DNA of 64,000 nucleotides from Parachlamydia sp. AcF125. GTDB taxonomy: Bacteria > Chlamydiota > Chlamydiia > Chlamydiales > Parachlamydiaceae. Of this stretch, positions 44,302 to 53,633 are shown piece after piece (position 1 is the first letter of the stretch; each line of letters begins with the position of its first letter). The translations under genes and the position numbers were made by a program. A model generated the notes under the pieces. It made no database searches and was not told the origin of the DNA. It saw only the letters and a list, made by a program, of their open reading frames with translations. Location: positions 1,054,001-1,118,000 of the forward strand of contig NZ_JAEMUD010000001.1 of assembly GCF_018342475.1 (NCBI RefSeq), given 5' to 3'.

Positions 44302-45681
44302 ATGAATCCCGAAAATACTCAAGAAGAGGCCTCGCCTGAGATCGTCTCAGCCGAGAAAATGACTATAACTGAAAACTCTCAACCCGAAGTCTCTTCTTCA
44401 AAAGAACAGGAGCCTGTCGCTGGAGAAATTACGCGTATTGCAGATATTCAGCGCATGAATATCGATCAGCTTAATCAATATGGGAAGAAAATTGGATTAA
44501 AGCATTTAGGCTCTTTGACAAAATCGCAAATGGTTTTTGAGATTGTAAAAGCCATTTCCGAAAATCCTCATGAGGTTCTTTATGGCGAAGGTGTCTTAGA
44601 AGTTTTACCTGATGGCTTTGGATTTCTCCGTTCAACAAATTACAATTATCTCCCTTCGGCAGAGGATATCTATGTTTCTCCAGCCCAAATTCGCCGTTTC
44701 GATTTAAAAAAAGGAGACACCGTTTGTGGGACAATTCGCCCTCCGAAAGATAAAGAAAAATACTTTGCCCTTTTAAAAGTCGACAAGATTAATGGAAAAT
44801 CTCCTGAAAAAGCGCGTGAAAGAATTTTATTTGAAAATTTGACTCCGCTTTATCCAAACGAGCGGATCGTCATGGAGACCACCAAAGACAAGCTTTCTAC
44901 TCGTGTCTTGGACCTTGCGGCTCCCATTGGTAAAGGGCAGCGGGGATTAATTGTGGCGCCTCCTCGTTCCGGAAAAACCATGGTTTTACAATCCATGGCG
45001 AATGCCATTGCCACAAATAATCCTGAAATTGTTCTGATTGTTTTGCTGATCGATGAGCGTCCAGAAGAGGTCACAGACATGCAGCGTATCGTGAAAGGGG
45101 AAGTGATTTCCTCTACCTTTGACGAACCGCCAGAGAGACACGTTCAAGTGGCAGAAATGGCTATTGAGAAAGCTAGAAGACTGGTGGAGCATGGACGGGA
45201 TGTGGTGATTCTTTTAGATTCGATCACCCGTTTAGCAAGAGCTTATAACACCATTCAACCTCATTCTGGAAAAATCTTAACGGGCGGTATTGATGCGAAT
45301 GCTCTGCATAAACCTAAACGCTTTTTTGGAGCTGCGCGCAACATTGAACAGGGAGGGTCGTTGACTATCATCGCCACAGCCCTTATCGAGACCGGATCCC
45401 GCATGGATGAGGTGATTTTCGAGGAATTTAAAGGCACAGGCAACATGGAGCTTGTTTTGGATCGTCGCCTAGCCGATCGTCGTCTTTACCCCGCTATTGA
45501 CCTGATTAAGAGTGGGACTCGTAAGGAAGAGCTTCTTTACCATCCAAGTGAGTTAGAGAAAATTTACCTGCTGCGCCAAGCTGTAGCAGACTTAGCTGCA
45601 GTCGATGCCATGAATCTATTGCTTGGACGTTTAAAGAAAACAAACAGCAACGTCGAGTTTCTTCTTTCCATGAAAGAATAA
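44302..45681 (+). CDS. rho: transcription termination factor Rho
   Basis: 459 residues. Hexameric RNA helicase. An acidic N-terminal extension of about 45 residues precedes the Rho N-terminal domain ([20 protein letters not shown]). The RNA-binding domain has [20 protein letters not shown]. The ATPase has Walker A APPRSGKT, Walker [17 protein letters not shown], and the Q-loop region [20 protein letters not shown]. Last gene of sppA-polA-coaE-rho, 27 bp after coaE. Confidence 0.97.
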   Translation: MNPENTQEEASPEIVSAEKMTITENSQPEVSSSKEQEPVAGEITRIADIQRMNIDQLNQYGKKIGLKHLGSLTKSQMVFEIVKAISENPHEVLYGEGVLEVLPDGFGFLRSTNYNYLPSAEDIYVSPAQIRRFDLKKGDTVCGTIRPPKDKEKYFALLKVDKINGKSPEKARERILFENLTPLYPNERIVMETTKDKLSTRVLDLAAPIGKGQRGLIVAPPRSGKTMVLQSMANAIATNNPEIVLIVLLIDERPEEVTDMQRIVKGEVISSTFDEPPERHVQVAEMAIEKARRLVEHGRDVVILLDSITRLARAYNTIQPHSGKILTGGIDANALHKPKRFFGAARNIEQGGSLTIIATALIETGSRMDEVIFEEFKGTGNMELVLDRRLADRRLYPAIDLIKSGTRKEELLYHPSELEKIYLLRQAVADLAAVDAMNLLLGRLKKTNSNVEFLLSMKE

Positions 45682-45695
45682 TTCAAATTCTTTTA

Positions 45696-45723
45696 AGGCT
45701 TCATCTAAGGGTGAAGCCTCTTT
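45696..45723 (+). terminator. terminator-like hairpin after rho
   Basis: Stem AGGCTTCA (45696-45703) / TGAAGCCT (45712-45719), 8 bp with an 8-nt loop, then CTTT. The U-run is short. Confidence 0.6.
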
Positions 45724-45911
45724 CACAAAATTCTTGATTTAGTTTACCTTATCGAATAACAATAGCCTAAGGAGCCTGAGCTTTAAGTGTTGGTTAGGAT
45801 AATTCAGGGTAGGACATCGCACACTCAGGTTGCTTGTAAAAAAGAGCCTGTCAGCTAAATTAAAAGTCGTTATAGAAAAAATAAAGCTCAGGTTAAGTAA
45901 ATTTTAATCAC

Positions 45912-46772
45912 ATGAAATGTGGGTTTAAGATGCGTTCGTTTGGGATAGCAGGTCTTGCAAGTGTATGTATAATCGGAAGCTGGTGGTTTTGGAATTACCA
46001 TGAAGATATGCGTAACTTAGTCACCCAGTATGTAGAAAATGGGGAAATTGCGACCTTAGAAGCCCGTTTTACCCCCCAGCAAATTATGGATTTGCACCGA
46101 GAGAGCTTGCTAGGCGATGAGCAAAGAACTTTTCGCGATCCAGCCTTAAGGTTTCATCCCTATTTGTTTATGGAAGTTAAATTCACGCAGCTAGATAAAA
46201 AATCCCGCGAAGGGGTAGTGTTGTGGAGTCTTATTGATGGGGAAATGGTCATGAATACTCAGACCTGGGAAAAAACCCACGGTTTTGAAGATTCAATTAA
46301 TGCAGGAGCTACGCGAGAAGATTTTAAGATCATGAACGCTTTAGCGCAAAATAGAGGGGTGTTGTCTCGTGAAAAATTGCGCCAAGTTTTAAACTTAGAA
46401 GAGGAAATTATCGAGCCATGGATCGATAGTGCGCGCCAAAAGCATCTCATTATTCAGCGGGGGAATGATTTACAGCTTCATTTTCAAAATCCTAAAATTT
46501 TAGTTTCCCCTCAAACAAAAATTTTTCATCGCCTTGTCACGAAGCCTTATGACCACACGCAGCGTGTGAGCCGAAAATATAGCCAAAGACAAGTTGAAAA
46601 AATCGCTCAAGCTGCCTTTGGGCAAGATTTTGCGATCCGCACCATGAAAGAAGTTTATTTGCCTGTTTATCGGATAGAAGTGGCCAACCCGGATGGATCT
46701 ACCATGACTTCCTATTGGAACGCGTTGACAGGGCAGCAACTCGAAGCCTCTTATTTGGCAGATATCATTTAA
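45912..46772 (+). CDS. membrane-anchored unknown protein downstream of rho
   Basis: 286 residues. A single N-terminal membrane segment (FGIAGLASVCIIGSWWFWNY), so most of the protein faces the periplasm or cytosol depending on orientation. Residues 137-190 read as a winged-helix-like unit (KIMNALAQNRGVLSREKLRQ). The C-terminal part (AQAAFGQDFAIRTMKEVYLP, VYRIEVANPDGS) resembles a PepSY-type module. A start at ATG 45930 is possible; neither has a good ribosome site. From memory an uncharacterised gene also adjoins rho in Chlamydia (CT490). Function unknown. Stop overlaps the thioredoxin gene by four bases. Confidence 0.65.
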   Translation: MKCGFKMRSFGIAGLASVCIIGSWWFWNYHEDMRNLVTQYVENGEIATLEARFTPQQIMDLHRESLLGDEQRTFRDPALRFHPYLFMEVKFTQLDKKSREGVVLWSLIDGEMVMNTQTWEKTHGFEDSINAGATREDFKIMNALAQNRGVLSREKLRQVLNLEEEIIEPWIDSARQKHLIIQRGNDLQLHFQNPKILVSPQTKIFHRLVTKPYDHTQRVSRKYSQRQVEKIAQAAFGQDFAIRTMKEVYLPVYRIEVANPDGSTMTSYWNALTGQQLEASYLADII

Positions 46773-47188
46773 AAATTTGCAAGGATGAATTCTCTCAAAG
46801 ATTCCTCGGCCATTTCGCTGGCATGCCGGCTGGCTTCAATGCCACCTCTGAAAATAATTAAAGTGGGAATATTTTCCACTCCGTATTGTTCTACGAGACT
46901 CCAAGACGTATCAATATCGACTTTGTAAAATGTCACGCTTTCTTGCATATCTTGAGCGACTTTTGTAAAAATAGGCTCGAAAGCTTGACAAGAGCCGCAC
47001 CAGTGGGCAAAAAACTCCACTACCACGTATCCCTTCTCAATTTTGATGGAAAAGTTTTGTTCGCCAATTTCTTCAATAGGGCTTATCGTTTTTCCTTCGA
47101 CGCTAAATGCCTTGGGGGAAATGTCGCTTGCAAAGTTGACCGTTCCTATCATTAAGAATAAAGCCAAAAAAAAGCCCCTAGCATGCAT
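46769..47188 (-). CDS. exported thioredoxin-like protein
   Basis: 139 residues. Signal peptide MHARGFFLALFLMIGTVNFA, then a thioredoxin fold with active site WCGSC in FFAHWCGSCQAFEPIF and the cis-proline in VENIPTLIIFRGG. An extra N-terminal stretch of about 30 residues precedes the fold. Likely a periplasmic disulfide reductase or isomerase, relevant in Chlamydiae, whose envelope proteins are cross-linked by disulfides. Single gene; partner not identified. Confidence 0.85.
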   Translation of the reverse strand: MHARGFFLALFLMIGTVNFASDISPKAFSVEGKTISPIEEIGEQNFSIKIEKGYVVVEFFAHWCGSCQAFEPIFTKVAQDMQESVTFYKVDIDTSWSLVEQYGVENIPTLIIFRGGIEASRHASEMAEESLREFILANF

Positions 47189-47224
47189 TTGCTTTCCTTT
47201 TTAAAGAGAGCGTTTTATCTCAAG

Positions 47225-48235
47225 TTATTCGGGTAGATTTAAAGCAGAAACTCGCGCGACAATGGCTTCTTTAAGTTCCGCTATTCCCAATTTTTCCGTG
47301 GCAGAAATCTCAAATAAATTATTTGAAGGTAGGGAATATTCCTGGTGGAATTTTTGTAGGTGTTCTTCCGATTCTACCGTATCGATTTTGTTGAGGATCA
47401 CCAAGTAAGGTCTTTTCAAAAGTTCTGGATTGTAAGCTTCTAATTCTTGGCGAAGCACGCGGTAGTCATCGACAGGATTGCGTCCATCAATTCCTGAGGC
47501 ATCTAGGACAAAAAGCAAGAGTTTAGTGCGCTCGATGTGGCGCAAAAATTCAAAGCCCAAGCCTCGGTTTGCATGTGCGTTTTCAATAATTCCCGGAATA
47601 TCCGCAATAAAGATGCGTTTATAATCGGGAAGCTGGATGTAGCCGATATTAGGGTGTAAAGTAGTAAAGGGATAGGGCGCGATTTTTACGCGCAAGAAAG
47701 TAAGAGTAGAGATTAGAGTGGATTTACCTGCATTGGGATATCCGACTAACCCGACATCCGCAATTAATTTTAGCTCAAATTCAATTTCGCAGGCCTCACC
47801 TTTTTGCCCTTCTGTGCAAATATTCGGAGCGCGATTGGTGGGCGTTTTAAAGCTGTCATTGCCTCGTCCCCCTTTTCCTCCTTTGCATAACACAATTTTT
47901 TGCCCATTTTCTTTGAGGTCGTGCAAAACTTCGCCCGTTTGAATATCTTTTACAAGCGTTCCACAGGGGACCTTAAGAATGAGGTCCTGCCCGTTTCTTC
48001 CTTTTCGGCAGTTTGCGCCCCCTTGTACCCCGTTTTCTGCTTTTAGGATGCGTCGATTGCGAAACCATTCAAGAGAGGATAATTGAATGTCGGCTTCTAA
48101 AATAACAGAACCTCCATTGCCGCCGTTACCGCCGCAAGGTCCTCCTTTGGGGATATACTTTTCTCTGCGCCAAGCAATAACGCCGTTGCCACCTTTGCCT
48201 GCAGAAATATTGACAACAACACGATCAAAAAACAT
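47225..48235 (-). CDS. obgE: GTPase Obg
   Basis: 336 residues from ATG 48233-48235, chosen because MFFDRVVVNISAGKGGNG is the family N-terminus; the frame is open to 48325, but the extra 30 residues are unlike any Obg. The glycine-rich Obg fold (GGPCGGNGGNGGSVILEAD) is followed by the G domain: G1 GYPNAGKSTL, G3 DIPGIIENAH, G4 LNKID. Involved in 50S maturation and stress control. It follows rplU-rpmA on the same strand, the standard arrangement. Confidence 0.95.
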   Translation of the reverse strand: MFFDRVVVNISAGKGGNGVIAWRREKYIPKGGPCGGNGGNGGSVILEADIQLSSLEWFRNRRILKAENGVQGGANCRKGRNGQDLILKVPCGTLVKDIQTGEVLHDLKENGQKIVLCKGGKGGRGNDSFKTPTNRAPNICTEGQKGEACEIEFELKLIADVGLVGYPNAGKSTLISTLTFLRVKIAPYPFTTLHPNIGYIQLPDYKRIFIADIPGIIENAHANRGLGFEFLRHIERTKLLLFVLDASGIDGRNPVDDYRVLRQELEAYNPELLKRPYLVILNKIDTVESEEHLQKFHQEYSLPSNNLFEISATEKLGIAELKEAIVARVSALNLPE

Positions 48236-48374
48236 AAGGGTATAGTTCCTTGTATAAATTAAATTTAATCCTGCAATGGGAAGAGTGGAAAAGGACAATA
48301 AAAAGAGGGGAGTGAGCATAATCACAGAGTTCAGCGGTGATCATGGACGCTGCCCTCTGTGATTGAGCCTGTTC

Positions 48375-48626
48375 TTAGGCGCCTGTTTCGATAGAAACAA
48401 ACGTTTTATAAGTCTTCCGAAATGTCACAATGCCATCGGCAAGTGCAAATAAAGAGTCGTCTTTAGCACGCGCCACGTTTTTGCATGGATGCCATTTTGT
48501 TCCTCTTTGTCTAACTAGGATGCTGCCTGCTTTAACTAGCTGACCAGATCCCACTTTAACTCCAAGACGCTTTGAATGTGAGTCGCGTCCGTTACGGGTT
48601 GACCCCTGACCTTTCTTATGTGCCAT
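48375..48626 (-). CDS. rpmA: 50S ribosomal protein L27
   Basis: 83 residues. [20 protein letters not shown] and the [14 protein letters not shown] segment are diagnostic. The N-terminal tail reaches the peptidyl-transferase centre; no cleavable Firmicutes-type extension is present. It follows rplU by 11 bp and has an AGGAAAAC ribosome site. Confidence 0.97.
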   Translation of the reverse strand: MAHKKGQGSTRNGRDSHSKRLGVKVGSGQLVKAGSILVRQRGTKWHPCKNVARAKDDSLFALADGIVTFRKTYKTFVSIETGA

Positions 48627-48637
48627 GTTTTCCTCCG

Positions 48638-48952
48638 TTAAACTGCTGCAATCTGGGTAATGCGAATGCGTGCATATTTTTGTCTATGCCCAAATTTTCT
48701 TCTCTGGTTTTGGCGCGGTTTGTATTTAACACTTACCACTTTTTCACCCAATACAGTTTCAAGGTATTCCCCTTTCACAACGTAATTGGGAACGTGTGGT
48801 TGGCCAACCGTTGTAGAAGCGCCATCGTTTACGAGCAAAACTTCTCGAAATTCTACAACACTTCCTGGAGTTGCGTCGAGCAGTTCAACATCGATTGTAG
48901 CGTCTTTGGCAACTCGATATTGTTTCCCGCCGGTTTTAATAATTGCGTACAT
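48638..48952 (-). CDS. rplU: 50S ribosomal protein L21
   Basis: 104 residues. [20 protein letters not shown] is the canonical N-terminus and [20 protein letters not shown] the closing basic motif. First gene of rplU-rpmA-obgE, behind a leader of about 120 nt. Confidence 0.97.
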   Translation of the reverse strand: MYAIIKTGGKQYRVAKDATIDVELLDATPGSVVEFREVLLVNDGASTTVGQPHVPNYVVKGEYLETVLGEKVVSVKYKPRQNQRRKFGHRQKYARIRITQIAAV

Positions 48953-49077
48953 TTTGATCTCCCTACAGTCTTCGACCGATTTTGAATAGAAGCTCAGTTA
49001 CCTCTGGGCAAAAAAATCGCCTATTTTTTTGGATATTTCCTTCGGAATATAAATGAGCCTTTTAAACATAATGCTAC

Positions 49078-49106
49078 ACTATAGCTGAAATCTCGTTTGA
49101 AATCAA
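49078..49106 (-). promoter_or_regulatory. promoter of rplU-rpmA-obgE
   Basis: On the minus strand TTGATT (49106-49101), 17-bp spacer, TATAGT (49083-49078). The transcript would start near 49071, leaving a 120-nt leader with a short hairpin at about 49033-49050. Confidence 0.75.
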
Positions 49107-49464
49107 TCATAAAATCGGTCTAATTTTAAGCATAAAGCTTTAAGTAGAAAAATCAAAAAAGCACGCCATTGAGGAATACTGTCCTTTTAACACTACGGCT
49201 TAATTGTGTTAGGTTCTATGGGAGATAAAGGAAAAAATAATTAAGCCAAATTAAAAAATCTTGTGATCTAGCGCTAAATTGGGCTAGGAGATTAAAGGGA
49301 CGAGAGGAAGGCAGGAGGCCGTGGGTTTAGTTGTAACCTGGGCTTTCTTCACCGGCTAATTTGGGGATCGATGGACCAAATAAACAACAGGAAATAGGGG
49401 GGGCAGGCGCTTTAAGGAAACCTTGGCTCAGGGCAATAAGAGATTTTGAGTAGTTAAAAAAAAA
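49107..49464. other. intergenic region between the rplU promoter and tRNA-Phe
   Basis: About 350 bp. Apart from the T-run of the tRNA-Phe terminator at its end, nothing is recognised. Confidence 0.5.
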
Positions 49465-49490
49465 GCAGAAAAAGCTGAAGCTTTTTCTGC
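49456..49490 (-). terminator. Rho-independent terminator after tRNA-Phe
   Basis: On the minus strand an 11-bp perfect stem GCAGAAAAAGC / GCTTTTTCTGC with a 4-nt loop, followed by nine T (49464-49456). Confidence 0.95.
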
Positions 49491-49495
49491 AAATG

Positions 49496-49568
<73 letters not shown>

Positions 49569-49581
49569 GGATAGAAGGAAA

Positions 49582-49610
49582 AACATAGTCGAATTGCAAT
49601 TATTCTGCAA
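49582..49610 (-). promoter_or_regulatory. promoter of tRNA-Phe
   Basis: On the minus strand TTGCAG (49610-49605), 17-bp spacer, TATGTT (49587-49582), ending 13 bp before the tRNA. Confidence 0.7.
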
Positions 49611-49673
49611 TCCCTTAATTGTGTTTTATTTGGCAACTTTCATGCATCCTTTTAATAGACAATGACATACAAA

Positions 49674-51728
49674 TTAAAGCCCAGATGCTATTTTATCTCC
49701 TTTAGGAGGAACTTTTGCAGGTTTTGACAAACTTTGGAGGTCAATCATATCTTTCAAAATATTGAGCCCTTCCACCAATTGAAGATCTTTTGCATTAATG
49801 GGCGGTATTTTGCTATCAGAAGACAAAGTGGTCACTTTCGAAAGGTCATCTTGGTTGGTCAAAAATTTTTGGTATTGGGAGTTATGGGCCAATCGTTGGG
49901 CACTATTTTTTCTCAAAACAGGGAGCATGGCACGCCAGGTGCGGATTTTATGTTGCAAGGTCGGAGAGTAATAGCGCAAATACCATGGCTTTAAATTGGG
50001 ATCGATGTCTTCTAAAAGATCGTCGTACACAGAGGAGATCGTATCCTGTGTGAGGGGGTGTTCAAGAAATTCTTCCCCGATGTTTTCTTGACTGAATTGG
50101 CTGGGAACAAGGATGTCTGCTTTAACTCCTTGAATCTGAGGGGTTTTCCCCGATACTGTGTAGTATTTCCCTACCGTAACCTTAAAATAAGAAGAGCCTT
50201 TATTATCGGTGACCGTTTGGCTTTGAATGGTGCCTTTTCCATAAGTTTGTTCATCTCCCACGACAAGCGCCACCCCATAATCTTGCAAGGCTTGAGCGAC
50301 AATTTCAGCAGCTGAAGCTGTAGCTTTGGAAGTCAGCACGATTAAAGGGCCATTGTAATAAGTTTTCCCATCCATGTCGCGATAAAAGCGTTCTTCTCCG
50401 CTTGAATACTTAGAAATGACGACCACCCCATTGGTAATAAAAAGGCCTGCGACTTTGACTGCTTGGTTTAAAAAACCGCCGCTATTTTCCCTTAAATCTA
50501 AGATAAGTCCTCGTAATTTCCCTTGTTGGGAAAGTTGATTCAAAGCGTTTCGCATATCGTGTTCGCTGTTGATTCCATGAATCCCTTGATAAAACGAATT
50601 TAAGGAGATGACCCCGATGATTCCATCCTTGACAGCTTCATAAGAAGTTTCCGCTCTTCCTTCGTCAATGGAAATCGCCTCGCTCGTTAGAGTAACAGGG
50701 TATACAGAGCTGATGTAATTGTTATCGGGGGAAGCAGGTTTCTTTAAAACCATTGAAATGGCGGTCCCCGGTTTAGCTTGTAGGCTATGCATCACTTGAT
50801 CATAGGATTGATTGGCTATTTCTTTGCCATTAATTTTGATAATTTGGTCATCTAGCTGAATCTGTCCGTGCTTGGCTGCTGGGCTATTTGGAATAATGCG
50901 AGCCACAATCATGCCGTCTTCTGTTTCTTGAGGCACAAGGCCGACCCCAATGACCCCTTTTTCAAGACGCATTTTCATCTCATAAGCTTCAGCCGCATCA
51001 TAAAAGGTGGTATGGGCATCTAGGCTACGGGATAAGGCTTTTAAAATATGCGTGACCAGAAGATTTTCTCTCTCGGCTTTTGTAAGATCTCGGCCAGTCG
51101 TAGTTTGAAATAAATACTTTTCTTCTTTTTCTCGTAACTTGCTTTCATAGAAGGCGAGCACAGCTTTTTCATTTTTCTGAACTTTAGCCGCTCCATAATG
51201 ATGGATTTCGCTGTTAATAAAGCGGATGATATCTTGCTTTAGGCGATTAGCCAACTCCTCTACCCCTTGGGCAAAAGAACGCTTTAGATCGGGATCTTCC
51301 CATTCGCTTTTAGCCTCTTCTGTATGTTGATAGAGAAAGAGTTGTTTGGGATTTTCCATAAGATTTTGGCGGATCTTTCGAGCCCTTAGAATAGAGCTTT
51401 GAATGACTGCATTTAGGCGGTAATAAGCGCTGAAATCATTTTTATAATAGTTTTGTAAAAATTGCTGGGACTGTTTATCGCTGAGGTTTAAAAAAGGATT
51501 GCTCTCTGAGCCAAGTAGATAAACCCGATCTGGGTCAAATTGATCGATATAGACTTTAAAGGAAGCTTTAAGGATTTGCTCAGACATTTTCTTTTGAGAA
51601 ACATGCTGTTGCAAAATATTTTGCATGACTTTATTGACATCTGTTGCTTGAAGAAGCTCATGGTCGGTAGAAAAGAGGGGGGAGGAAACAAAAATAAGCA
51701 GCAAAAAAAATCGGGTGTAAATCGGCAT
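49674..51728 (-). CDS. tsp: tail-specific carboxy-terminal protease (Tsp/Prc, S41)
   Basis: 684 residues. Signal peptide at 1-20 (PIYTRFFLLLIFVSSPLFS). A helical Tsp N-terminal domain, a PDZ domain at about 255-335 (GLVPQETEDGMIVARIIPNS, DDQIIKINGKEI), and the protease core with the Ser-Lys dyad S472 (SKATASAAEI) and K498 (EQTYGKGTIQ). Periplasmic degradation of proteins with exposed C-termini. From memory C. trachomatis CT441 is the counterpart and has been linked to host-protein cleavage. Single gene with no terminator seen. Confidence 0.94.
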   Translation of the reverse strand: MPIYTRFFLLLIFVSSPLFSTDHELLQATDVNKVMQNILQQHVSQKKMSEQILKASFKVYIDQFDPDRVYLLGSESNPFLNLSDKQSQQFLQNYYKNDFSAYYRLNAVIQSSILRARKIRQNLMENPKQLFLYQHTEEAKSEWEDPDLKRSFAQGVEELANRLKQDIIRFINSEIHHYGAAKVQKNEKAVLAFYESKLREKEEKYLFQTTTGRDLTKAERENLLVTHILKALSRSLDAHTTFYDAAEAYEMKMRLEKGVIGVGLVPQETEDGMIVARIIPNSPAAKHGQIQLDDQIIKINGKEIANQSYDQVMHSLQAKPGTAISMVLKKPASPDNNYISSVYPVTLTSEAISIDEGRAETSYEAVKDGIIGVISLNSFYQGIHGINSEHDMRNALNQLSQQGKLRGLILDLRENSGGFLNQAVKVAGLFITNGVVVISKYSSGEERFYRDMDGKTYYNGPLIVLTSKATASAAEIVAQALQDYGVALVVGDEQTYGKGTIQSQTVTDNKGSSYFKVTVGKYYTVSGKTPQIQGVKADILVPSQFSQENIGEEFLEHPLTQDTISSVYDDLLEDIDPNLKPWYLRYYSPTLQHKIRTWRAMLPVLRKNSAQRLAHNSQYQKFLTNQDDLSKVTTLSSDSKIPPINAKDLQLVEGLNILKDMIDLQSLSKPAKVPPKGDKIASGL

Positions 51729-51933
51729 ATAAACCCTCCGGGATTGAGATATCGCTATTCTTATTTTATAAATAATTCTTTTAATAAAAACAATTATCTA
51801 ATGTTTATATTTCAAACTAATTTAAAAGAAGGGCCAAATGAAATTATTTCATCTTCTAAAGCAATGATTTATGCTAGGCGAAGAAATCATTCTCAGCTAT
51901 GCTGATTGTTTGGTTTGTAGGGAGAGAATCACC

Positions 51934-52659
51934 GTGAGTCAAGAAACATTTGAATTTGAGAACTTCACTGGATCTTTGGAATTTCTTTTACACTTAATTC
52001 AAAAAAACGAAATAGACATTTGTGAAATTTCGCTACGTCATATGACCTCCCAGTATTTAGGAAAAGTGAAGGATTGGCAAGATACCCAAATTGATCGAGG
52101 AACAGATTTTATTGCGACCGCAGCTTCTTTACTATGGATGAAAAGTAAAACGCTCTTGCCTAAACATGAGCAAGCTGAGGAAGAAATTCTTGAAATCGAA
52201 GATCCCCACTTTGAAATCATCCACCATCTCGTGGACTATTGCCGTTTTAAAGAGGCAGCAAAAGAGCTGGTGGAAAGAGGAGAAGCCCAACATGCTTATT
52301 CTCGTGGGGCAGAGCCCTCAGAAGTAAAAAAAGGGATGGGATTAGCTCACCTTTCCTTAACAGATTTAGCTGCTCTCTTTCAGCAAGCATTAACCAAATT
52401 CTCAGCCCAAACCAAAGTTGTACAAGAAGAAGTTTGGCGTGTTTCGGATAAAATTCGGTATTTGCGCATTCAACTAAAAGAGGTCGCCCGCTTTTTGTTA
52501 GGAGATCTTCTCGCATGTGCGCGTTCCCGAGAGGAGTTAATCGTCACTTTTTTAGCGGTATTAGAACTCATGAAGCTAGGAGAACTAGCCGTTTTTAAAG
52601 AAGTGGAAACAAATTTAATTATTATGAGCTCACCTTCATCAACCCCAGATGTACATTGA
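51934..52659 (+). CDS. scpA: segregation and condensation protein A
   Basis: 241 residues from GTG 51934, chosen because GGGAGAG lies 7 nt upstream and the family begins close to FENFTGSLEFLLHLIQKNEI; the frame is open to ATG 51871. Kleisin subunit of the SMC complex, joining the SMC heads. DRGTDFIATAASLLWMKSKT is a typical ScpA segment, and the C-terminus has a winged-helix region (TFLAVLELMKLGEL). It lies 3 bp before scpB. Confidence 0.9.
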   Translation: MSQETFEFENFTGSLEFLLHLIQKNEIDICEISLRHMTSQYLGKVKDWQDTQIDRGTDFIATAASLLWMKSKTLLPKHEQAEEEILEIEDPHFEIIHHLVDYCRFKEAAKELVERGEAQHAYSRGAEPSEVKKGMGLAHLSLTDLAALFQQALTKFSAQTKVVQEEVWRVSDKIRYLRIQLKEVARFLLGDLLACARSREELIVTFLAVLELMKLGELAVFKEVETNLIIMSSPSSTPDVH

Positions 52660-52662
52660 CTT

Positions 52663-53316
52663 ATGACGAATGAAATTAATTTATTCGAACCCACCCTAGA
52701 AAAAACCTGCATAGCTCCTATTACCCCGCGAGCAGAAGCTGCAAAAGCTGCTGAAGATAAATACGATCGGGAGCAGCAGTTGCACATGCGCAGGAAAATT
52801 AAGCAGATTGTAGAGGCTTTATTATTTGCCTCAAGTGAGGCCATCTCTTTTAATAAGATGAGAGAGGTTTTGGAGAGTTTTTATCCTATAAAGCCTCGGA
52901 TGCTGAGGGAAATTATCGAACAACTTCAAGAAGAGTATATTTCCCAGGGAAGGGCTTTTAGACTGGAGGAGATCGCCCAAGGGTTTGTTTTGCGCTCTTG
53001 TGAGGAATTTGCACCTTATATTCAAATGTTATTTCGGCATAAAAGATCGGAAAAACTCTCTCAAGCGGCTGCGGAGGTTTTAGCGATTATTGCTTACCGG
53101 CAACCGATTACACGGCCTCAAATTGATGCTATAAGGGGGGTCGATTCTTCAGGGACTCTTGTTAATTTGCTTGAAAGGGAACTGATCGAACCCGTAGGGA
53201 AATTAGAGGCGCCTGGACGGCCTACTTTATATGCAATCACGCAGCATTTTTTGACTTATTTTGGGTTACGCGATTTAAAAGATTTACCCCAATTGGATTT
53301 AGACGCAAAAAAATAA
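52663..53316 (+). CDS. scpB: segregation and condensation protein B
   Basis: 217 residues, two winged-helix domains. KQIVEALLFASSEAISFNKM opens the first. LSQAAAEVLAIIAYRQPITR and the conserved GRPTLYAITQHFLTYFGL close the second. An extra N-terminal stretch of about 45 residues precedes the family start. Works with ScpA and SMC in chromosome compaction. Three bases separate it from scpA. Confidence 0.94.
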   Translation: MTNEINLFEPTLEKTCIAPITPRAEAAKAAEDKYDREQQLHMRRKIKQIVEALLFASSEAISFNKMREVLESFYPIKPRMLREIIEQLQEEYISQGRAFRLEEIAQGFVLRSCEEFAPYIQMLFRHKRSEKLSQAAAEVLAIIAYRQPITRPQIDAIRGVDSSGTLVNLLERELIEPVGKLEAPGRPTLYAITQHFLTYFGLRDLKDLPQLDLDAKK

Positions 53317-53633
53317 ACGAGGGGTTGGATCTTCCATCGTCTTCCAGATTCGCTGCCTGTATCCTCCTGCAGGTAGGGGCCACTTATCCTTAGGTTTTGA
53401 ATTCCCAGAAAGGATATTTCAGTTTGAACAATATTTTCTCTTAATCAAGTAAAGCCTATTCAAGGCTGTTCGAAAATGCGTTCCCTCCAGGCATTCGGCC
53501 GGTTTATCAGAAAGCTTAGGATTTTAAAACAGGCAAAAAGAAGCCTATCTATGATTGCACCTTTAGTTAATCTTTGTTGCGATGTTTTAAGTAAATGGTA
53601 TAAAATAGGCTTAAAAATTTTTAAGAAATTTTC
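53317..53633 (+). promoter_or_regulatory. intergenic region with promoter for the MFS gene
   Basis: 317 bp. A likely promoter is TTGCGA (53577-53582), 16-bp spacer, TATAAA (53599-53604). No ribosome site is obvious before ATG 53634. No gene or RNA is recognised in the rest. Confidence 0.55.

Noticed and set aside
47225-48325. Longer obgE start at 48325 giving a hydrophobic leader
   Set aside because: Obg is cytosolic and begins at MFFDRVV; the leader is an upstream open stretch without a good ribosome site.
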